A stretch of DNA of 64,000 bases from Photobacterium aquimaris (lineage in GTDB: Bacteria; Pseudomonadota; Gammaproteobacteria; Enterobacterales; Vibrionaceae), in contig NZ_MSCC01000002.1 of the NCBI RefSeq assembly GCF_002954455.1, forward strand, positions 437,558 to 501,557, given 5' to 3'. A program made the translations under genes and the position numbers. The notes below the pieces were generated by a model. It saw only the letters and a program-made list of their open reading frames with translations, ran no database searches and was not told where the DNA came from. This document shows positions 1 through 9,781 of this stretch, one piece after another (positions within the stretch are counted from its first letter, which is position 1; every line of letters starts with the position of its first letter).

Positions 1-9
1 GAAGATAAA

Positions 10-222
10 TTATAGAGCTACAACGTTTGCAGCTTGAAGACCTTTTTGGCCTTGCTCTACTTCAAAAGACACTTTTTGGCCTTCAGCAAGAGTTTTGAAA
101 CCTTCAGAAGCGATAGCACGGAAGTGAACGAATACGTCAGCACCGCCGTTGTCTTGAGTAATGAAACCAAAACCTTTCTCTTCGTTAAACCATTTTACTA
201 GACCAGTTGTTTTGTTAGACAT
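10..222 (-). CDS. CspA-family cold-shock protein
   Basis: A 70-residue protein that is a single cold-shock domain. These small OB-fold proteins bind single-stranded RNA and DNA and act as RNA chaperones in the cytoplasm. Both nucleic-acid-binding motifs are intact: RNP1 as KGFGFI (about residues 16-21) and RNP2 as VFVHF (about 30-34). The ATG at 222 is preceded by AAGGGA, a good ribosome-binding site. The length is the usual one for the family. A second copy lies at 23283-23492 on the opposite strand, differing at only a few positions at each end and one in the middle. The gene has a long AT-rich upstream region, compatible with a structured cold-shock leader. Which E. coli Csp paralogue it matches cannot be decided. 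Confidence 0.95.
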
Positions 223-730
223 GAGATGTCCCTTATTAGTTGAGATTAATTAACCGCTAAAATGCGATGTGCTACGTGGTTAAATTATTAATGTTACTGC
301 CAATACAAGGGAAACACAGAGATACAAAACGAAACCGTCAATGTAGCTTTAGTTTAACTGTTACTTGGTGTTGCATTTAATAACTCTTAAACAACAGAGC
401 GAGATGGATAATAACAGCTGTGGTGCTGATGTACACCTATTTTTGTGTTTTTTTTGAAAAATAGTGGTTTAAACTTAGCTTTTTGTATTTTTTGTTTTAT
501 TAATGCTTTGATAATTAATGGTTTATTTTTATTTTTATTAAATGTTGTTATGTGGCTATTGTTGCTATTATCTTGCATATTTAACGACATTAATATGCTA
601 GAGTAGTAAAGTAGTTTAGCTTTTGTGGTTAGAGTATTAAGCTAAATTGGTGATAAAATTATCGTTCATGCTTATGAATTATATAAATAAATATTAATAT
701 CAGATATGAATGAATACAGGGGAAGCAATA
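223..730. other. AT-rich divergent intergenic region
   Basis: This stretch separates the minus-strand cold-shock gene from the plus-strand small protein, so it should carry both promoters and probably the long leader typical of cspA-type genes. I see no convincing -35/-10 pair that stands out from the AT-rich background. A 67-codon minus-strand frame at 387-590 is low-complexity (Lys, Asn) and has no ribosome-binding site, so I do not call it. Confidence 0.4.
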
Positions 731-1102
731 ATGACTCATGAAACTAAAACAATGGAAGTACCTGTTGCTATCGCTGATAGAGTACAGGCACTTATTGACG
801 GGTTTAAAGCGAAAGAAATATTTAAGGCAGAGCGTAAAGCTGTCGTAAATAATTTTCTTGCAATGGATGGTCTTAGTTGCGAGATGGCTGTTTACAGTTT
901 GCCGCAAAATGAGTTGCTTGATACGCTTCGATTTGTCTATGAATTATCAGGTACAAACAGTAAATTCATCACAAATATCCTGATTCAATCAAGAGAAAAC
1001 CCTAAGAAAGTATTGTCTGATGCGCAGAGAACAGCTGCTAAGAGTTTATTATTTAACTTGATTAATGATCCATCTGTTGTTTCAGCAATGAAAGAGATCT
1101 AA
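731..1102 (+). CDS. Small protein of unknown function, 123 aa
   Basis: I do not recognise this protein. The reading frame extends back to an ATG at 710, but the ATG at 731 follows a good ribosome-binding site (AGGGGAAG at 717-724), so translation from 731 is favoured. The product looks soluble and mostly helical, with no signal peptide or membrane segment. It has a charged segment around residues 25-40 (FKAKEIFKAERK). It is transcribed divergently from the cold-shock gene and convergently with hcr, with a terminator-like inverted repeat immediately downstream. Coding is likely because of the start signal and the clean terminator. No function is offered. Confidence 0.7.
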   Translation: MTHETKTMEVPVAIADRVQALIDGFKAKEIFKAERKAVVNNFLAMDGLSCEMAVYSLPQNELLDTLRFVYELSGTNSKFITNILIQSRENPKKVLSDAQRTAAKSLLFNLINDPSVVSAMKEI

Positions 1103-1122
1103 TCGCATTATATTAGAGACAA

Positions 1123-1204
1123 TAAAAAACCTGTATTTACGTTCTATGATAATTAATCACGAGCATGATTAATAAATAGTCTGTTTAGATGCGGGTTTTT
1201 ATTT
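1123..1204. terminator. Nested inverted repeat between convergent genes
   Basis: AATAAAAAACC near 1121-1132 can pair with GGTTTTTATT near 1193-1203, with one bulged base. Inside the loop is a second perfect 8-bp repeat, ATTAATCA (1152-1159) with TGATTAAT (1166-1173). The element lies between the small plus-strand gene and hcr, which converge, and could terminate transcription from both sides. Confidence 0.5.
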
Positions 1205-1217
1205 AGAACTTAGCAGT

Positions 1218-2249
1218 TTACTGAAAGCTTACTTCCGTATTGTTCATAATCGTTGATGAACAAGCAAGAACATAACCTTGTTCGATATCCTCAGCTGTTA
1301 ATGTCATATCACTGGTTGAGCTAACGCTGTTGGGTGTTACTTTACAGCGACATGAACCACAAACACCACTACGACAAGCAACAAGAATTGGCAAATTAGC
1401 ATTCTCAAGTGTTGTTGCTAAATTGTCCCCATGATTAACCGTTAATGTTTGGCTAAAAGCTGGAATATCAACATTCACTGTCTTCGTTACTTCTTCTGCT
1501 ATAGGCGCTATCGTTGGCGTAAAACTTTCCTGAAAGAATTGTGCCATATTAAAATTAAGTTTTTGTAAATAATGGCTTACATCTTCCATAAAACCTTCCG
1601 GACCGCATAAATAAACAGTTCGCTGATGGAGATTTGGTGTTAATTGTTCAAGCCACTGCTGATTTAAACGTCCTTGATGGAATTCAGTATCAGCGTTATC
1701 TTTTAATAATAACTGTAAGTTAAAATTACTGTGCTCACGATCTAATTGTACTAATTGCTCAAAAAATAGTGTTTGTGAAGGGCTTTTCGCGACATGAATA
1801 AAGCAAATATCAATGTTTGCGTTATGCTCAAGCCAATATTTAGCCATCGAATAGACAGGTGTGATACCACAACCAGCACTGATCAACAGTACACTTTGGT
1901 TTTCAGGTGGGTGATCAATACAATTAAACTCACCCGTTGGTTTTAATAATTGTACGTTATCGCCAATCGTTAGTGTGTTTACTAGGTAGGTTGAAACCTT
2001 GCCACCATCGACCCGCTTAATGGTTAATTGCAGTGTAGAACGGTGTGGTATTGAACTAATGGAATAGGCACGAAAGAGTAATTTGTTATCGATACGAATA
2101 CCTAAACTAACAAATTGCCCTGGTTTGAAATCAATAGATTCAGTATTAACCTGTGGCTGTAATTCGATGGTTACAGTGTCTGGTGTTTGTTGCCACTTAT
2201 TGATACAAATAAATGTTTCGGGTTGGTGATTGTGCCATTTTTCTAACAT
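1218..2249 (-). CDS. hcr: NADH oxidoreductase Hcr
   Basis: Hcr is the NADH-dependent electron donor for the hybrid-cluster protein Hcp, which reduces nitric oxide or hydroxylamine during nitrosative stress. The protein shows the expected three parts: an FAD-binding ferredoxin-reductase domain with RAYSISS near residue 60, an NAD-binding domain with GCGITPVYSM near residue 130, and a C-terminal plant-type [2Fe-2S] ferredoxin domain with CRSGVCGSCRC near residue 295 and a further Cys close to the end. The frame also has an ATG at 2255, but AGGT sits at the right distance only for the ATG at 2249, giving 343 residues. It lies 80 bp downstream of hcp in the same orientation, with a strong hairpin in the gap. 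Confidence 0.95.
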   Translation of the reverse strand: MLEKWHNHQPETFICINKWQQTPDTVTIELQPQVNTESIDFKPGQFVSLGIRIDNKLLFRAYSISSIPHRSTLQLTIKRVDGGKVSTYLVNTLTIGDNVQLLKPTGEFNCIDHPPENQSVLLISAGCGITPVYSMAKYWLEHNANIDICFIHVAKSPSQTLFFEQLVQLDREHSNFNLQLLLKDNADTEFHQGRLNQQWLEQLTPNLHQRTVYLCGPEGFMEDVSHYLQKLNFNMAQFFQESFTPTIAPIAEEVTKTVNVDIPAFSQTLTVNHGDNLATTLENANLPILVACRSGVCGSCRCKVTPNSVSSTSDMTLTAEDIEQGYVLACSSTIMNNTEVSFQ

Positions 2250-2284
2250 TATCATACCTATAAAAAACGAGATGAATAAATAAA

Positions 2285-2314
2285 GCCTCTGCTATTTAAG
2301 TAAATAGCAGAGGC
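2285..2314 (-). terminator. Intercistronic hairpin between hcp and hcr
   Basis: GCCTCTGCTATTTA (2285-2298) and TAAATAGCAGAGGC (2301-2314) form a perfect 14-bp inverted repeat with a 2-nt spacer. Read on the minus strand, the hairpin is followed by TTTATTTATT. It resembles an intrinsic terminator but lies between two cotranscribed genes, so it could lower hcr expression relative to hcp or protect the hcp message from 3' decay. Confidence 0.75.
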
Positions 2315-2335
2315 AATAATATTATGTGCTTGAGA

Positions 2336-3997
2336 TTACGCGCCTAAGATAGTTTTAAGATCTTCCTCAGGGGTTGAGATTGGACGCATATCGAATTTTT
2401 CAGCAATAATTGCCAATAGATTATCAGTTAAAAATGCAGGCGCTGTTGGACCTGTGTAGATACCTTTGACACCCAATGCAAATAAGGTCAATAAGATCAC
2501 AATCGCTTTTTGTTCAAACCAAGATAATACTAATGTTAGTGGTAACTCATTGATACCACAATCAAACTCTTTCGCTAACGCGAGTGCTAATTGAATAGCA
2601 GAATAAGCATCATTACATTGGCCTACATCGAGTAAACGAGGAATGCCATTAATATCGCCAAAGTTATTTTTATTAAAGCGATATTTACCACAAGCAAGCG
2701 TTAAAATTACTGAGTCTTGAGGGACTTGTGCTGCAAAATCAGTATAGTAACTGCGTTCTGCTTTATCACCATCACAACCACCAACAAGGAAGAAGTGGCC
2801 GATATTACCTTGTTTAACTTGATCGATAACGGCAGGTGCGGCTGCCATTAATGCATTACGACCAAAACCGATAGTGATCATATGTTCGATTTCTGTGTGC
2901 TTAAAGCCATCTAATGCTAATGCACAATCAATAACTTGAGCAAAATCATCACCGTCAATGTGCGTGACACCAGGCCATGCTACAATGCTACGTGTAAATA
3001 TACGATCTGCATATTGACCTACATTTGGGTTAATTAGACAGTTTGATGTCATTACGATTGCGCCAGGGAAATTCGCAAATTCAAGTTGTTGATTCTGCCA
3101 AGCACTACCATAGTTACCCACTAAGTGAGGATATTTTTTTAGTTCTGGGTAGCTGTGAGCTGGTAACATTTCACCATTGGTGTAAACATTAATACCCTTA
3201 CCTTCAGTTTGTTGTAGAATTTTTTCAAGATCATGCAAGTCATGTCCTGATACTAAAATACATTTGCCCTGAATTGGCTTAACGTTAACTTGGCTCGGTA
3301 CGGGATGACCAAAGGTATTGGTTTCGCCTAAATCAAGCATTTCCATTACTTTGTAGTTCATTAGGCCAATTTCCATTGAACATTCAAGTAATGCATTAAG
3401 ATCAGTTGGATCTGTGCCTAACCAACCCATGATGTGATGGTATTGTGTATAAATAGCATTATCTGTTTGCTCTAATACTCGCGCATGCTCCATATAAGCT
3501 GCAGCGCCTTTTAAACCATATAAGCATAATAAGCGTAAGCCAATCACATCTTCACTGATCGTTTCATAACCGCGGTTAACAGCAACCTGTGGTGCTAATG
3601 CTAAGATAGCGTCAATATTATCTGGTAATTCAAATTCAGCCACTGCTGGTAGGGTAGGTAATGGCTGTTGTGCAAGAGTCATTGCTGCTGTTACGGCTTG
3701 TGTTAAACGTGCCTTATAACTCGCCGCAATATTTGTTAGTGCTAGAATGCGATCACGATCAAAATTAACATTGGTTAACGTTGAAAAGAATGCACGCGGC
3801 GCCCAATGGTTAATTTCGTCATCAACAATATCAAACGTTTGTGCAAGATCTGCCCAGTATGATACTCCCTGTAAGGTATAAACTAACACATCTTGTAGAT
3901 CTGAAATTTCAGCCGTTTTACCACACATACCTGCGGCGTAAGAACAGCCCTTTTTGATCGGTGTTTCTATTGTCTGTTCACATTGAATACAAAACAT
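2336..3997 (-). CDS. hcp: Hybrid-cluster protein (hydroxylamine/NO reductase)
   Basis: Hcp carries a hybrid iron-sulfur-oxygen cluster and acts as an NO reductase (hydroxylamine reductase in vitro) in the cytoplasm of anaerobic or nitrosatively stressed cells. The 553-residue length matches the enterobacterial class. The N-terminal cluster cysteines are C3, C6, C18 and C25. The hybrid-cluster ligand motifs occur in order: [23 protein letters not shown] (persulfide Cys), ACGKYRF, GQCNDA and SWFEQKA. The gene lies downstream of norR in the same orientation and upstream of hcr. Its 179-bp leader contains a sigma-54 promoter and two NorR-type palindromes, so NO-dependent induction by NorR is the likely control. 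Confidence 0.98.
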   Translation of the reverse strand: MFCIQCEQTIETPIKKGCSYAAGMCGKTAEISDLQDVLVYTLQGVSYWADLAQTFDIVDDEINHWAPRAFFSTLTNVNFDRDRILALTNIAASYKARLTQAVTAAMTLAQQPLPTLPAVAEFELPDNIDAILALAPQVAVNRGYETISEDVIGLRLLCLYGLKGAAAYMEHARVLEQTDNAIYTQYHHIMGWLGTDPTDLNALLECSMEIGLMNYKVMEMLDLGETNTFGHPVPSQVNVKPIQGKCILVSGHDLHDLEKILQQTEGKGINVYTNGEMLPAHSYPELKKYPHLVGNYGSAWQNQQLEFANFPGAIVMTSNCLINPNVGQYADRIFTRSIVAWPGVTHIDGDDFAQVIDCALALDGFKHTEIEHMITIGFGRNALMAAAPAVIDQVKQGNIGHFFLVGGCDGDKAERSYYTDFAAQVPQDSVILTLACGKYRFNKNNFGDINGIPRLLDVGQCNDAYSAIQLALALAKEFDCGINELPLTLVLSWFEQKAIVILLTLFALGVKGIYTGPTAPAFLTDNLLAIIAEKFDMRPISTPEEDLKTILGA

Positions 3998-4051
3998 GAA
4001 AAAGCTCCAGCGTTTGATTATTTAATTATAAATATGATCTAATCACTACTT

Positions 4052-4067
4052 AGCATTAACTATGCCA
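4052..4067 (-). promoter_or_regulatory. Sigma-54 (-24/-12) promoter of hcp
   Basis: On the minus strand this reads TGGCATAGTTAATGCT. It matches the RpoN consensus TGGCAC-N5-TTGCW, with the invariant GG and GC elements at the required spacing (positions 2-3 and 14-15). Transcription would start near 4041, about 43 bp before the hcp ATG. A sigma-54 promoter fits control by NorR, a sigma-54 activator encoded directly upstream. Confidence 0.8.
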
Positions 4068-4119
4068 GTTTTTATGTTATTGTTTTTACTATGTTTATTT
4101 TGTTTTGTATTTAGGTGTG

Positions 4120-4134
4120 TTGTTATAAATACAT
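4120..4134. promoter_or_regulatory. Probable NorR site, distal to the hcp promoter
   Basis: GT-TATAAAT-AC at 4122-4132 fits the GT-N7-AC core known for NorR enhancer sites. Its centre is about 23 bp from the stronger palindrome at 4141-4159, about two helical turns. The flanking match is weaker than in the other two sites. Confidence 0.5.
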
Positions 4135-4140
4135 CGTCAT

Positions 4141-4159
4141 TGATGTCTAAATAACATCA
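4141..4159. promoter_or_regulatory. NorR-type palindrome upstream of hcp
   Basis: TGATGT-N7-ACATCA is a perfect 6-bp inverted repeat containing the GT-N7-AC core of NorR enhancer sites. It lies about 85 bp upstream of the sigma-54 -24 element, a normal enhancer distance. The same palindrome with a different spacer occurs upstream of norR at 5741-5759. Confidence 0.75.
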
Positions 4160-4176
4160 TTGGTTCGGTGTTGATA

Positions 4177-5700
4177 CTATTTGATCCCCAATTTTTTTCC
4201 CATACGATAAAGATTCCCACGATCCATTTGCAGGAACTCAGCCGATTTTGACCAATTTTTGTTTGTTTTTTCAAGAATGTGTTCAATTAGCTGTTTTTGG
4301 TACTCTTCGACTAATTGGCGCATTGGCTGTGATTGTTCAGGGAAAAATTGTGTTGTGTTTTTAACATCGCTGTCGAGAGGGAGATCAAAATATTGGGCTG
4401 TTATTGTTGTTTGTTCCTCTTGAATTGCCCGTAATGCTGCACGTGTAAGTGTATGTTCTAATTCACGAATATTTCCCGGCCACGATTTGGATTCAAGCAT
4501 GTTTAATACTTTGGGATGAATATGTAAATTAGGAATATTAAATTGATGGCGGACTTTTTCTAGTAAATAACCCGCAAGCACAGGAATATCGTCATGGCGT
4601 TCACGTAATGACGGTACAAAGATAGGGAAGACATTAAGGCGGTGATATAAATCAGCACGAAAATGACCAAGTTCGACTTCGGCCTCTAATTGACGGTTGG
4701 TTGCTGCGATAATGCGAACATTAACATGTAAATGTTGATCACTGCCGACACGTTGCAATTCACCTTGCTGGATCACGCGTAATAATTTTGCTTGTAAAAG
4801 TAGCGGTAATTCGCCAATTTCATCTAAAAAGAGTGTTCCTCCATCGGCTAACTCAAATTTACCTGCTCGATGGCTGTTTGCGCCAGTGAATGCGCCTTTT
4901 ACATGACCAAACAGCTCACTTTCGGCTAATCCTTCAGGTAATGCTGCGCAATTAACATAAATCATTGGTGTGTCAGCCCGCGAAGATTGAGCATGCAGCG
5001 CATGGGCAACTAATTCTTTACCAGTACCTGTTTCACCGCTGATTAATACCGCATAGTCAGATGTTGCAACAGTGGCAATATTAGTGCGCAATCGTTGCAT
5101 TACTTGACTAATACCAATCATTTCACCTTGCTGTGAGCGTGCTTGTTGGATCAGGGTATCAGTCAGTGATTTTTGTTTTTTATGTTGATCTTTTAGGGCA
5201 TTAAATTGGGCGATATTGCGTAATGTTGCTGCGGCAAGCGCGGCAAAGGTTTCAATGGCCACGGTTTCTATATTATCAAATGCGCCAACAGTCAGTGAGT
5301 CAAGTGTCAGGACGCCAACAAGTTGCCCCTCGACGTATAAGCTACAACCTAGGCAATCATGAATATCAATGACTTGAGCTTCATTTAATAACATACCGTT
5401 AAAAGGATCGGGTAATGGACAATCAGCATTAAATCGTAACGGCTCTTTGGTTGCCATAATCGCTTCTAAACGAGGGTGAGCTTGAGGGAAAAAACGACGT
5501 CCGAGCACCGCCGTTGATAAGCCTTTAACCGCGACGGGAATTAATAGCCCTTGTTTATCTAATACAAATAAAGCACTGGCATCGCAGGGAAAGACTTGGT
5601 CTATACCATCAATTAAATGTTGGTAGTGCTGATCACTGGCAAGGTTAGCACTAAGATTAAGGGCGATATTTAGTAATACATTATTGAGTTTTGAATTCAT
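4177..5700 (-). CDS. norR: NO-responsive sigma-54 activator NorR
   Basis: NorR senses nitric oxide through a mononuclear iron in an N-terminal GAF domain and activates sigma-54 promoters. The order here is typical. The GAF domain (about 20-160) contains R78, H114, C116 and D134, which line up with iron-site residues of E. coli NorR after a shift of three. The AAA+ domain has Walker A GETGTGKE, the sigma-54-contacting GAFTGA loop and LFLDEIGE. A Fis-type helix-turn-helix lies at the C terminus ([18 protein letters not shown]). The length of 507 aa is close to the 504 of E. coli. In E. coli NorR controls norVW; here its nearest target is hcp, whose leader has a sigma-54 promoter. A matching palindrome upstream of norR suggests autoregulation. 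Confidence 0.95.
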   Translation of the reverse strand: MNSKLNNVLLNIALNLSANLASDQHYQHLIDGIDQVFPCDASALFVLDKQGLLIPVAVKGLSTAVLGRRFFPQAHPRLEAIMATKEPLRFNADCPLPDPFNGMLLNEAQVIDIHDCLGCSLYVEGQLVGVLTLDSLTVGAFDNIETVAIETFAALAAATLRNIAQFNALKDQHKKQKSLTDTLIQQARSQQGEMIGISQVMQRLRTNIATVATSDYAVLISGETGTGKELVAHALHAQSSRADTPMIYVNCAALPEGLAESELFGHVKGAFTGANSHRAGKFELADGGTLFLDEIGELPLLLQAKLLRVIQQGELQRVGSDQHLHVNVRIIAATNRQLEAEVELGHFRADLYHRLNVFPIFVPSLRERHDDIPVLAGYLLEKVRHQFNIPNLHIHPKVLNMLESKSWPGNIRELEHTLTRAALRAIQEEQTTITAQYFDLPLDSDVKNTTQFFPEQSQPMRQLVEEYQKQLIEHILEKTNKNWSKSAEFLQMDRGNLYRMGKKLGIK

Positions 5701-5740
5701 AACAACCTAGCAAGTATGAGTTATTCTATGTCAGCAATAT

Positions 5741-5759
5741 TGATGTCTTTATCACATCA
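5741..5759. promoter_or_regulatory. NorR-type palindrome upstream of norR
   Basis: TGATGT-CTTTATC-ACATCA has the same arms and N7 spacer length as the site upstream of hcp. It is centred about 50 bp from the norR start codon, where binding would be expected to autoregulate norR. No sigma-54 element was seen between it and the norR start. Confidence 0.65.
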
Positions 5760-5801
5760 TAGCTTGAAGGGTGATTCTTTATTTAAAAACAATAAATGAT
5801 A

Positions 5802-5830
5802 AAAAAGATGGATCTGAGATCCATCTTTTT
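5802..5830 (-). terminator. Intrinsic terminator of the asmA-family gene
   Basis: AAAAAGATGGATCT and AGATCCATCTTTTT form a perfect 14-bp stem separated by one base, with A and T runs on either side, so it can work in both directions. It lies just downstream of the long AsmA-family gene and upstream of the norR promoter, isolating the two minus-strand units. Confidence 0.85.
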
Positions 5831-5863
5831 ATTAGAAGGGTAACTGCCTAATCAATGAAGCAG

Positions 5864-8800
5864 TTATTGTGCTTGCCATATTCGTTGACACTCAGCACTG
5901 CCATTGGCAGCGATCGGTTTTTCAAATAACCATTGCAGTGGTGCAACAACTGGGCTGGTGGTAAACCGAACCGAGGTTTTCAAAATGGCTGATAGCGGTA
6001 TTTCAAGATTAAATTTCTCAAACGTACCGTGAACTTCAACTGGAGTTTGCAAGCTGAAAATTTGGGCTTTTTTAGATTGCGGTGATAAATACAAATTGAA
6101 ATCACGTTTCTTATAGCTAGCATCAAATGCGCCATGAACTTGAATACGGGAAGTATCTAGTAATAAATCACGTTGTTTCATGTTGCCATTATGAATATTA
6201 AACCCACCAGCGATACAATTGAGCACTGAATGATCTTTGGTGGTAAATGAGGGTAATACCGCATCAGCTAAACTTACCGCCCACAGATCAATAAGATTGG
6301 CTTGATAAGCTTTAGGCCATGCTGCAAAGCCAATAAAACCATTAGCGTTGTTCATTAAGCTCTCTGGTCTATTAGCAACACTGCTTAAATCAAATTTAGC
6401 GCTAATCTTACCGTGCATATCGGTTTTAGGATCGATACGACGCGCAATAATGCCATAGTCAAAGTTTTTAACTAAGCCATTAAGTTTAATCGCAAACTTA
6501 TCCCCTTTAGCGGCAACAGAACCATCAATATTGATATCCCCACCAGGTAACTGAATATGCAATGGTTTCAGTGTTAGCAGGCCATTACGCAAGGTCCAAT
6601 CTAATTTACCCGCTCCTAACCAATCTTTACCTGAACGGACATTGCCGACATTAAGTTTAAAATCGGCATTGAGTAAATTTAACCCTTGTGGGCTAATTAC
6701 ATCGACAGGTTGCTGCTTGGAGACAATAACAGGTTTTGATTTTTTGTCTGCTGGTAGCCATGCTTGCCAGTTTTTAAGTTTGAAATCATTGATCTGAATA
6801 AACGGTGCATTTAAAACTAGTTTTACATCAGGACGATTGCGACCATCACCTTTTAATGGCGGTAAAAAATCGCCATGACCTTTAAGGGTACTACTACCGA
6901 CATTGATTATCATGTTACGCAGATGGTAACCGATGCGATCCATTGATAATGATGCTGCAACCTTAACAGGTCCATAAGGTGGTAATTTGATTCCGGTAAA
7001 GTCATCAAAGCGATTTAAGTTTGGTGTCGTCGCTTCAAAGGTAAGGTTAAGTCTTTTGGGATCAAGCGGTAATACAACTTGTGACTGAGCATTAACGGCA
7101 ATCTCACCGACAGTTGCTTGAAGTTTGATGGGAATCGATTTACGACCATCATTGGCTTGTTTTAATGATACTGAGTCAAGGTTAATCGCCACCGGTTTAT
7201 TGGCTGCTCGTCCATCAAGGGTAAGATGAGTTGCTGTATTTGGGCCAGTAACGAAATGACCTTGATTAAGCGTAATATTAAAGGCTTTTCCGGTGTAGCT
7301 ATCAGCAAGTTTTAATTTACCTCCATTAAGCTGAGCATCAATTTTTGCCTGTTCCATTAACTCTAATAGGGTGCGACCTGATAATGATACTGCAAGTTTA
7401 GCACTATCTAAACTCATGCCGAGATTATTAACAATATCAAATTGCTGCAAAATGCGGCCAATATTAGGTTTATCAACGGCTAAATGTAATTGTGATTTAA
7501 TCAGCAGATTATTAATGTTAAATGCAATATCACCATGATAAACACTCCCCGCATAACTCGCACTAAATGGTGATGTGCTTAGTTTGCCGTTACGCACTTT
7601 GCCTTTCAATGCCATATCATCAATTTGTTGTTGTGCCCACAGCATTTTATTGATGTGCAAATTAACATCAGCATCGGCAATAACGACTTTATTACTTAAA
7701 ATTGGTACATCGAGGTTAACACCTTGGGTAGGGACGGTTTGCTCAACTTTAGGCAAAGCGGCTTTATCAACAAATTGACTTAACTGAGTAAAATCAAGGG
7801 TGTTAAATTGGCTATTAAGTTTTAAAAACTGATGGCCTTGTTGTGGTCGCCACTGTAAATTAAGTTTTCCCTGACTGTTAAGTAAAGTAACATTAGGAAT
7901 ATCAAGATCAAGCCATTCGCCAGTATTGGTCAGTTTGCCCTTGAAATTAATTTTGCCGTGCATTGAGGCGCGAGTACCTAACCATGGACTCAGTTTTCCT
8001 GCGTCGTTACTGTGGACGTTGATATCAAACCAACTTCCTTGTTGCCAGTCGGTATGCACTAACTTACCTTGGGCTTTTATATCAATCACAGGACTTGAGA
8101 AGTGCAGTGATGGGGTCCAATCGCGATGATTAATAATGTCTGATAATGTACCCGCCTTAGCAGTGACAGTAACAGGAATGTTCATTATCTTACCGCTAAC
8201 ATTAGAGCTGAAAGGTTGCTCCATGCCGGCCTGCAATTTAGCTTTATTAATTGCAAATGAAGCTTTAGCACCCCAGTCGACATTAGCATCATCAATGGTA
8301 AGCCCTAGTTGGCTGTTATCTAACCATTGTTGTAATTTTGTGCCTTCGGTCGTCAATTGTAATTGCGCGCTTTTAAGATGGCCAGTTGCGTTAGGTAGGC
8401 CTGAAATCCAGCCTGCCATTTCACCTAATTGTGAATCTTTAGCACCTAAAGTGACGTCAACGTTTGATGTCCATTCGGTAGCATCAATACTGGCGTTACC
8501 TTTAAAGGCAACATTAGCAATATTTGCAGCCATGGGGGCTGATAATTTGCCTTTTTCACCATCAATATTAAGTGAGATAGTGTTAACGGGAGTGCCTAGC
8601 CCTTTAATCTCGCCAATCGTCAATGCGAAATGAGTACGAGTTTTTACTAACCATTGTTCTAAGGCTTTTTGTAGTGGCGATTGTTGTGGTTCAGCGGCAT
8701 ACATAGTAGCACCCAGCATTTGTGGCTGCGGTTGTAACCATGGACGCAGGTCGATCTCGGGAATATTTAACTTTCCATCAATGATATTTAGTTGCTGCGC

Positions 8801-9781
8801 GTTTTGCGAAAAACTAACGTTGATATTGCCATTGGCTGAGGTAATAGGGCTGCGAACTTGAATATCTTTAAAGGCAAAACCAGTGTTTGATGCGCTAACG
8901 GCTGTCGTGATCGATAAGGGGGCAACATGGTAGAGATCAAGATCTAACAAGCTGGCAATTTGGCTGGTATCTTTCCAATTTAAACTGATATTTGCAGTTG
9001 AATCATCACCGCTATTAAACGGTGAGATGTTAGCATCAACATCTAATTGTGCTCCAGCAAAACTGCCTTTAGCAAATAATTGACCATGCTGATGATTTAT
9101 TAATTTTTGCAGATCACCTGTTAGCGAAAGGTTATATTCACTTCCCATAGCATCACCTTTAGCGACTAATAACCATTTATCAGGCTTAGTCAGTGAAAGG
9201 TGATCGAGGTAACCGTTGTAATAGGTATTTTTGGTTTGATCTTCATAGTTGACGCTAACTTTGTCGGCATTGATGTTATTACTCAATACCAGTTTAAAGT
9301 CCGTTGATGACGTCGATTTTTCTGATGTGGGTTGTTTATTAAACTCCCAATTTTCATGCCCTTGTTGATCACGAAGTAGGTTTAAAGAAATATCTTTAAG
9401 ATTAAGATAATCAATTTTGAGGGTATTTTGTAATAAAGGTAATACCGAAATTTTGGCCGCAATCTCGCCTGAAGTTAGCATTGGTTGCCACGGCATTGAT
9501 TTAAGGTTAGCAATTGTGACATCACTTAGCTCTATTTCAGGGCTAAAAGACAGCGTTAATGCCATATTACCTTTAATATCCGTTTTACGATCAAGAGCTT
9601 TAGTTAGCCATTGGTTAATTTCATTTCGATGAGTACTTAGATCAAGTCTAACGCCATAGGCAAGCACACCCGAGAGAGTGACGATTGGTGTTAACAGTGC
9701 AACGAGTGTCCATAGCGCTACTTTCTTAAGGAGCTTTTTTTTGTGGACAGTCGGTGTGGATTGGGAGGTATCTTGTGTCAT
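5864..9781 (-). CDS. Large AsmA-family inner-membrane protein, 1305 aa
   Basis: AsmA-like proteins are anchored in the inner membrane by one N-terminal helix and extend a long beta-rich groove into the periplasm; family members are linked to outer-membrane lipid transport. Here a Lys-rich start (HKKKLLKK) precedes one hydrophobic helix at about residues 20-42, followed by AsmA-type sequence (DLSTHRNEINQWL, then TDIKGNMALTLSFSP). The C-terminal 250 residues (GHGDFLPPL, MNNANGFIGF, RDLLLDTSRIQVHGAFD) resemble AsmA-like C-terminal domains. At 1305 residues it is about twice the length of E. coli AsmA and near the size of TamB or YhdP, but it lacks enough recognisable signature to be named as either. 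It appears to be a single-gene unit with its own terminator. Confidence 0.85.
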   Translation of the reverse strand: MTQDTSQSTPTVHKKKLLKKVALWTLVALLTPIVTLSGVLAYGVRLDLSTHRNEINQWLTKALDRKTDIKGNMALTLSFSPEIELSDVTIANLKSMPWQPMLTSGEIAAKISVLPLLQNTLKIDYLNLKDISLNLLRDQQGHENWEFNKQPTSEKSTSSTDFKLVLSNNINADKVSVNYEDQTKNTYYNGYLDHLSLTKPDKWLLVAKGDAMGSEYNLSLTGDLQKLINHQHGQLFAKGSFAGAQLDVDANISPFNSGDDSTANISLNWKDTSQIASLLDLDLYHVAPLSITTAVSASNTGFAFKDIQVRSPITSANGNINVSFSQNAQQLNIIDGKLNIPEIDLRPWLQPQPQMLGATMYAAEPQQSPLQKALEQWLVKTRTHFALTIGEIKGLGTPVNTISLNIDGEKGKLSAPMAANIANVAFKGNASIDATEWTSNVDVTLGAKDSQLGEMAGWISGLPNATGHLKSAQLQLTTEGTKLQQWLDNSQLGLTIDDANVDWGAKASFAINKAKLQAGMEQPFSSNVSGKIMNIPVTVTAKAGTLSDIINHRDWTPSLHFSSPVIDIKAQGKLVHTDWQQGSWFDINVHSNDAGKLSPWLGTRASMHGKINFKGKLTNTGEWLDLDIPNVTLLNSQGKLNLQWRPQQGHQFLKLNSQFNTLDFTQLSQFVDKAALPKVEQTVPTQGVNLDVPILSNKVVIADADVNLHINKMLWAQQQIDDMALKGKVRNGKLSTSPFSASYAGSVYHGDIAFNINNLLIKSQLHLAVDKPNIGRILQQFDIVNNLGMSLDSAKLAVSLSGRTLLELMEQAKIDAQLNGGKLKLADSYTGKAFNITLNQGHFVTGPNTATHLTLDGRAANKPVAINLDSVSLKQANDGRKSIPIKLQATVGEIAVNAQSQVVLPLDPKRLNLTFEATTPNLNRFDDFTGIKLPPYGPVKVAASLSMDRIGYHLRNMIINVGSSTLKGHGDFLPPLKGDGRNRPDVKLVLNAPFIQINDFKLKNWQAWLPADKKSKPVIVSKQQPVDVISPQGLNLLNADFKLNVGNVRSGKDWLGAGKLDWTLRNGLLTLKPLHIQLPGGDINIDGSVAAKGDKFAIKLNGLVKNFDYGIIARRIDPKTDMHGKISAKFDLSSVANRPESLMNNANGFIGFAAWPKAYQANLIDLWAVSLADAVLPSFTTKDHSVLNCIAGGFNIHNGNMKQRDLLLDTSRIQVHGAFDASYKKRDFNLYLSPQSKKAQIFSLQTPVEVHGTFEKFNLEIPLSAILKTSVRFTTSPVVAPLQWLFEKPIAANGSAECQRIWQAQ

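Noticed and set aside
387..590. Minus-strand frame of 67 codons
   Set aside because: The product is Lys/Asn low-complexity, there is no ribosome-binding site, and it lies in a divergent promoter region.
7575..8633. Plus-strand frames opposite the AsmA-family gene
   Set aside because: They lie inside a long conserved minus-strand gene, have no start signals and encode no recognisable product.
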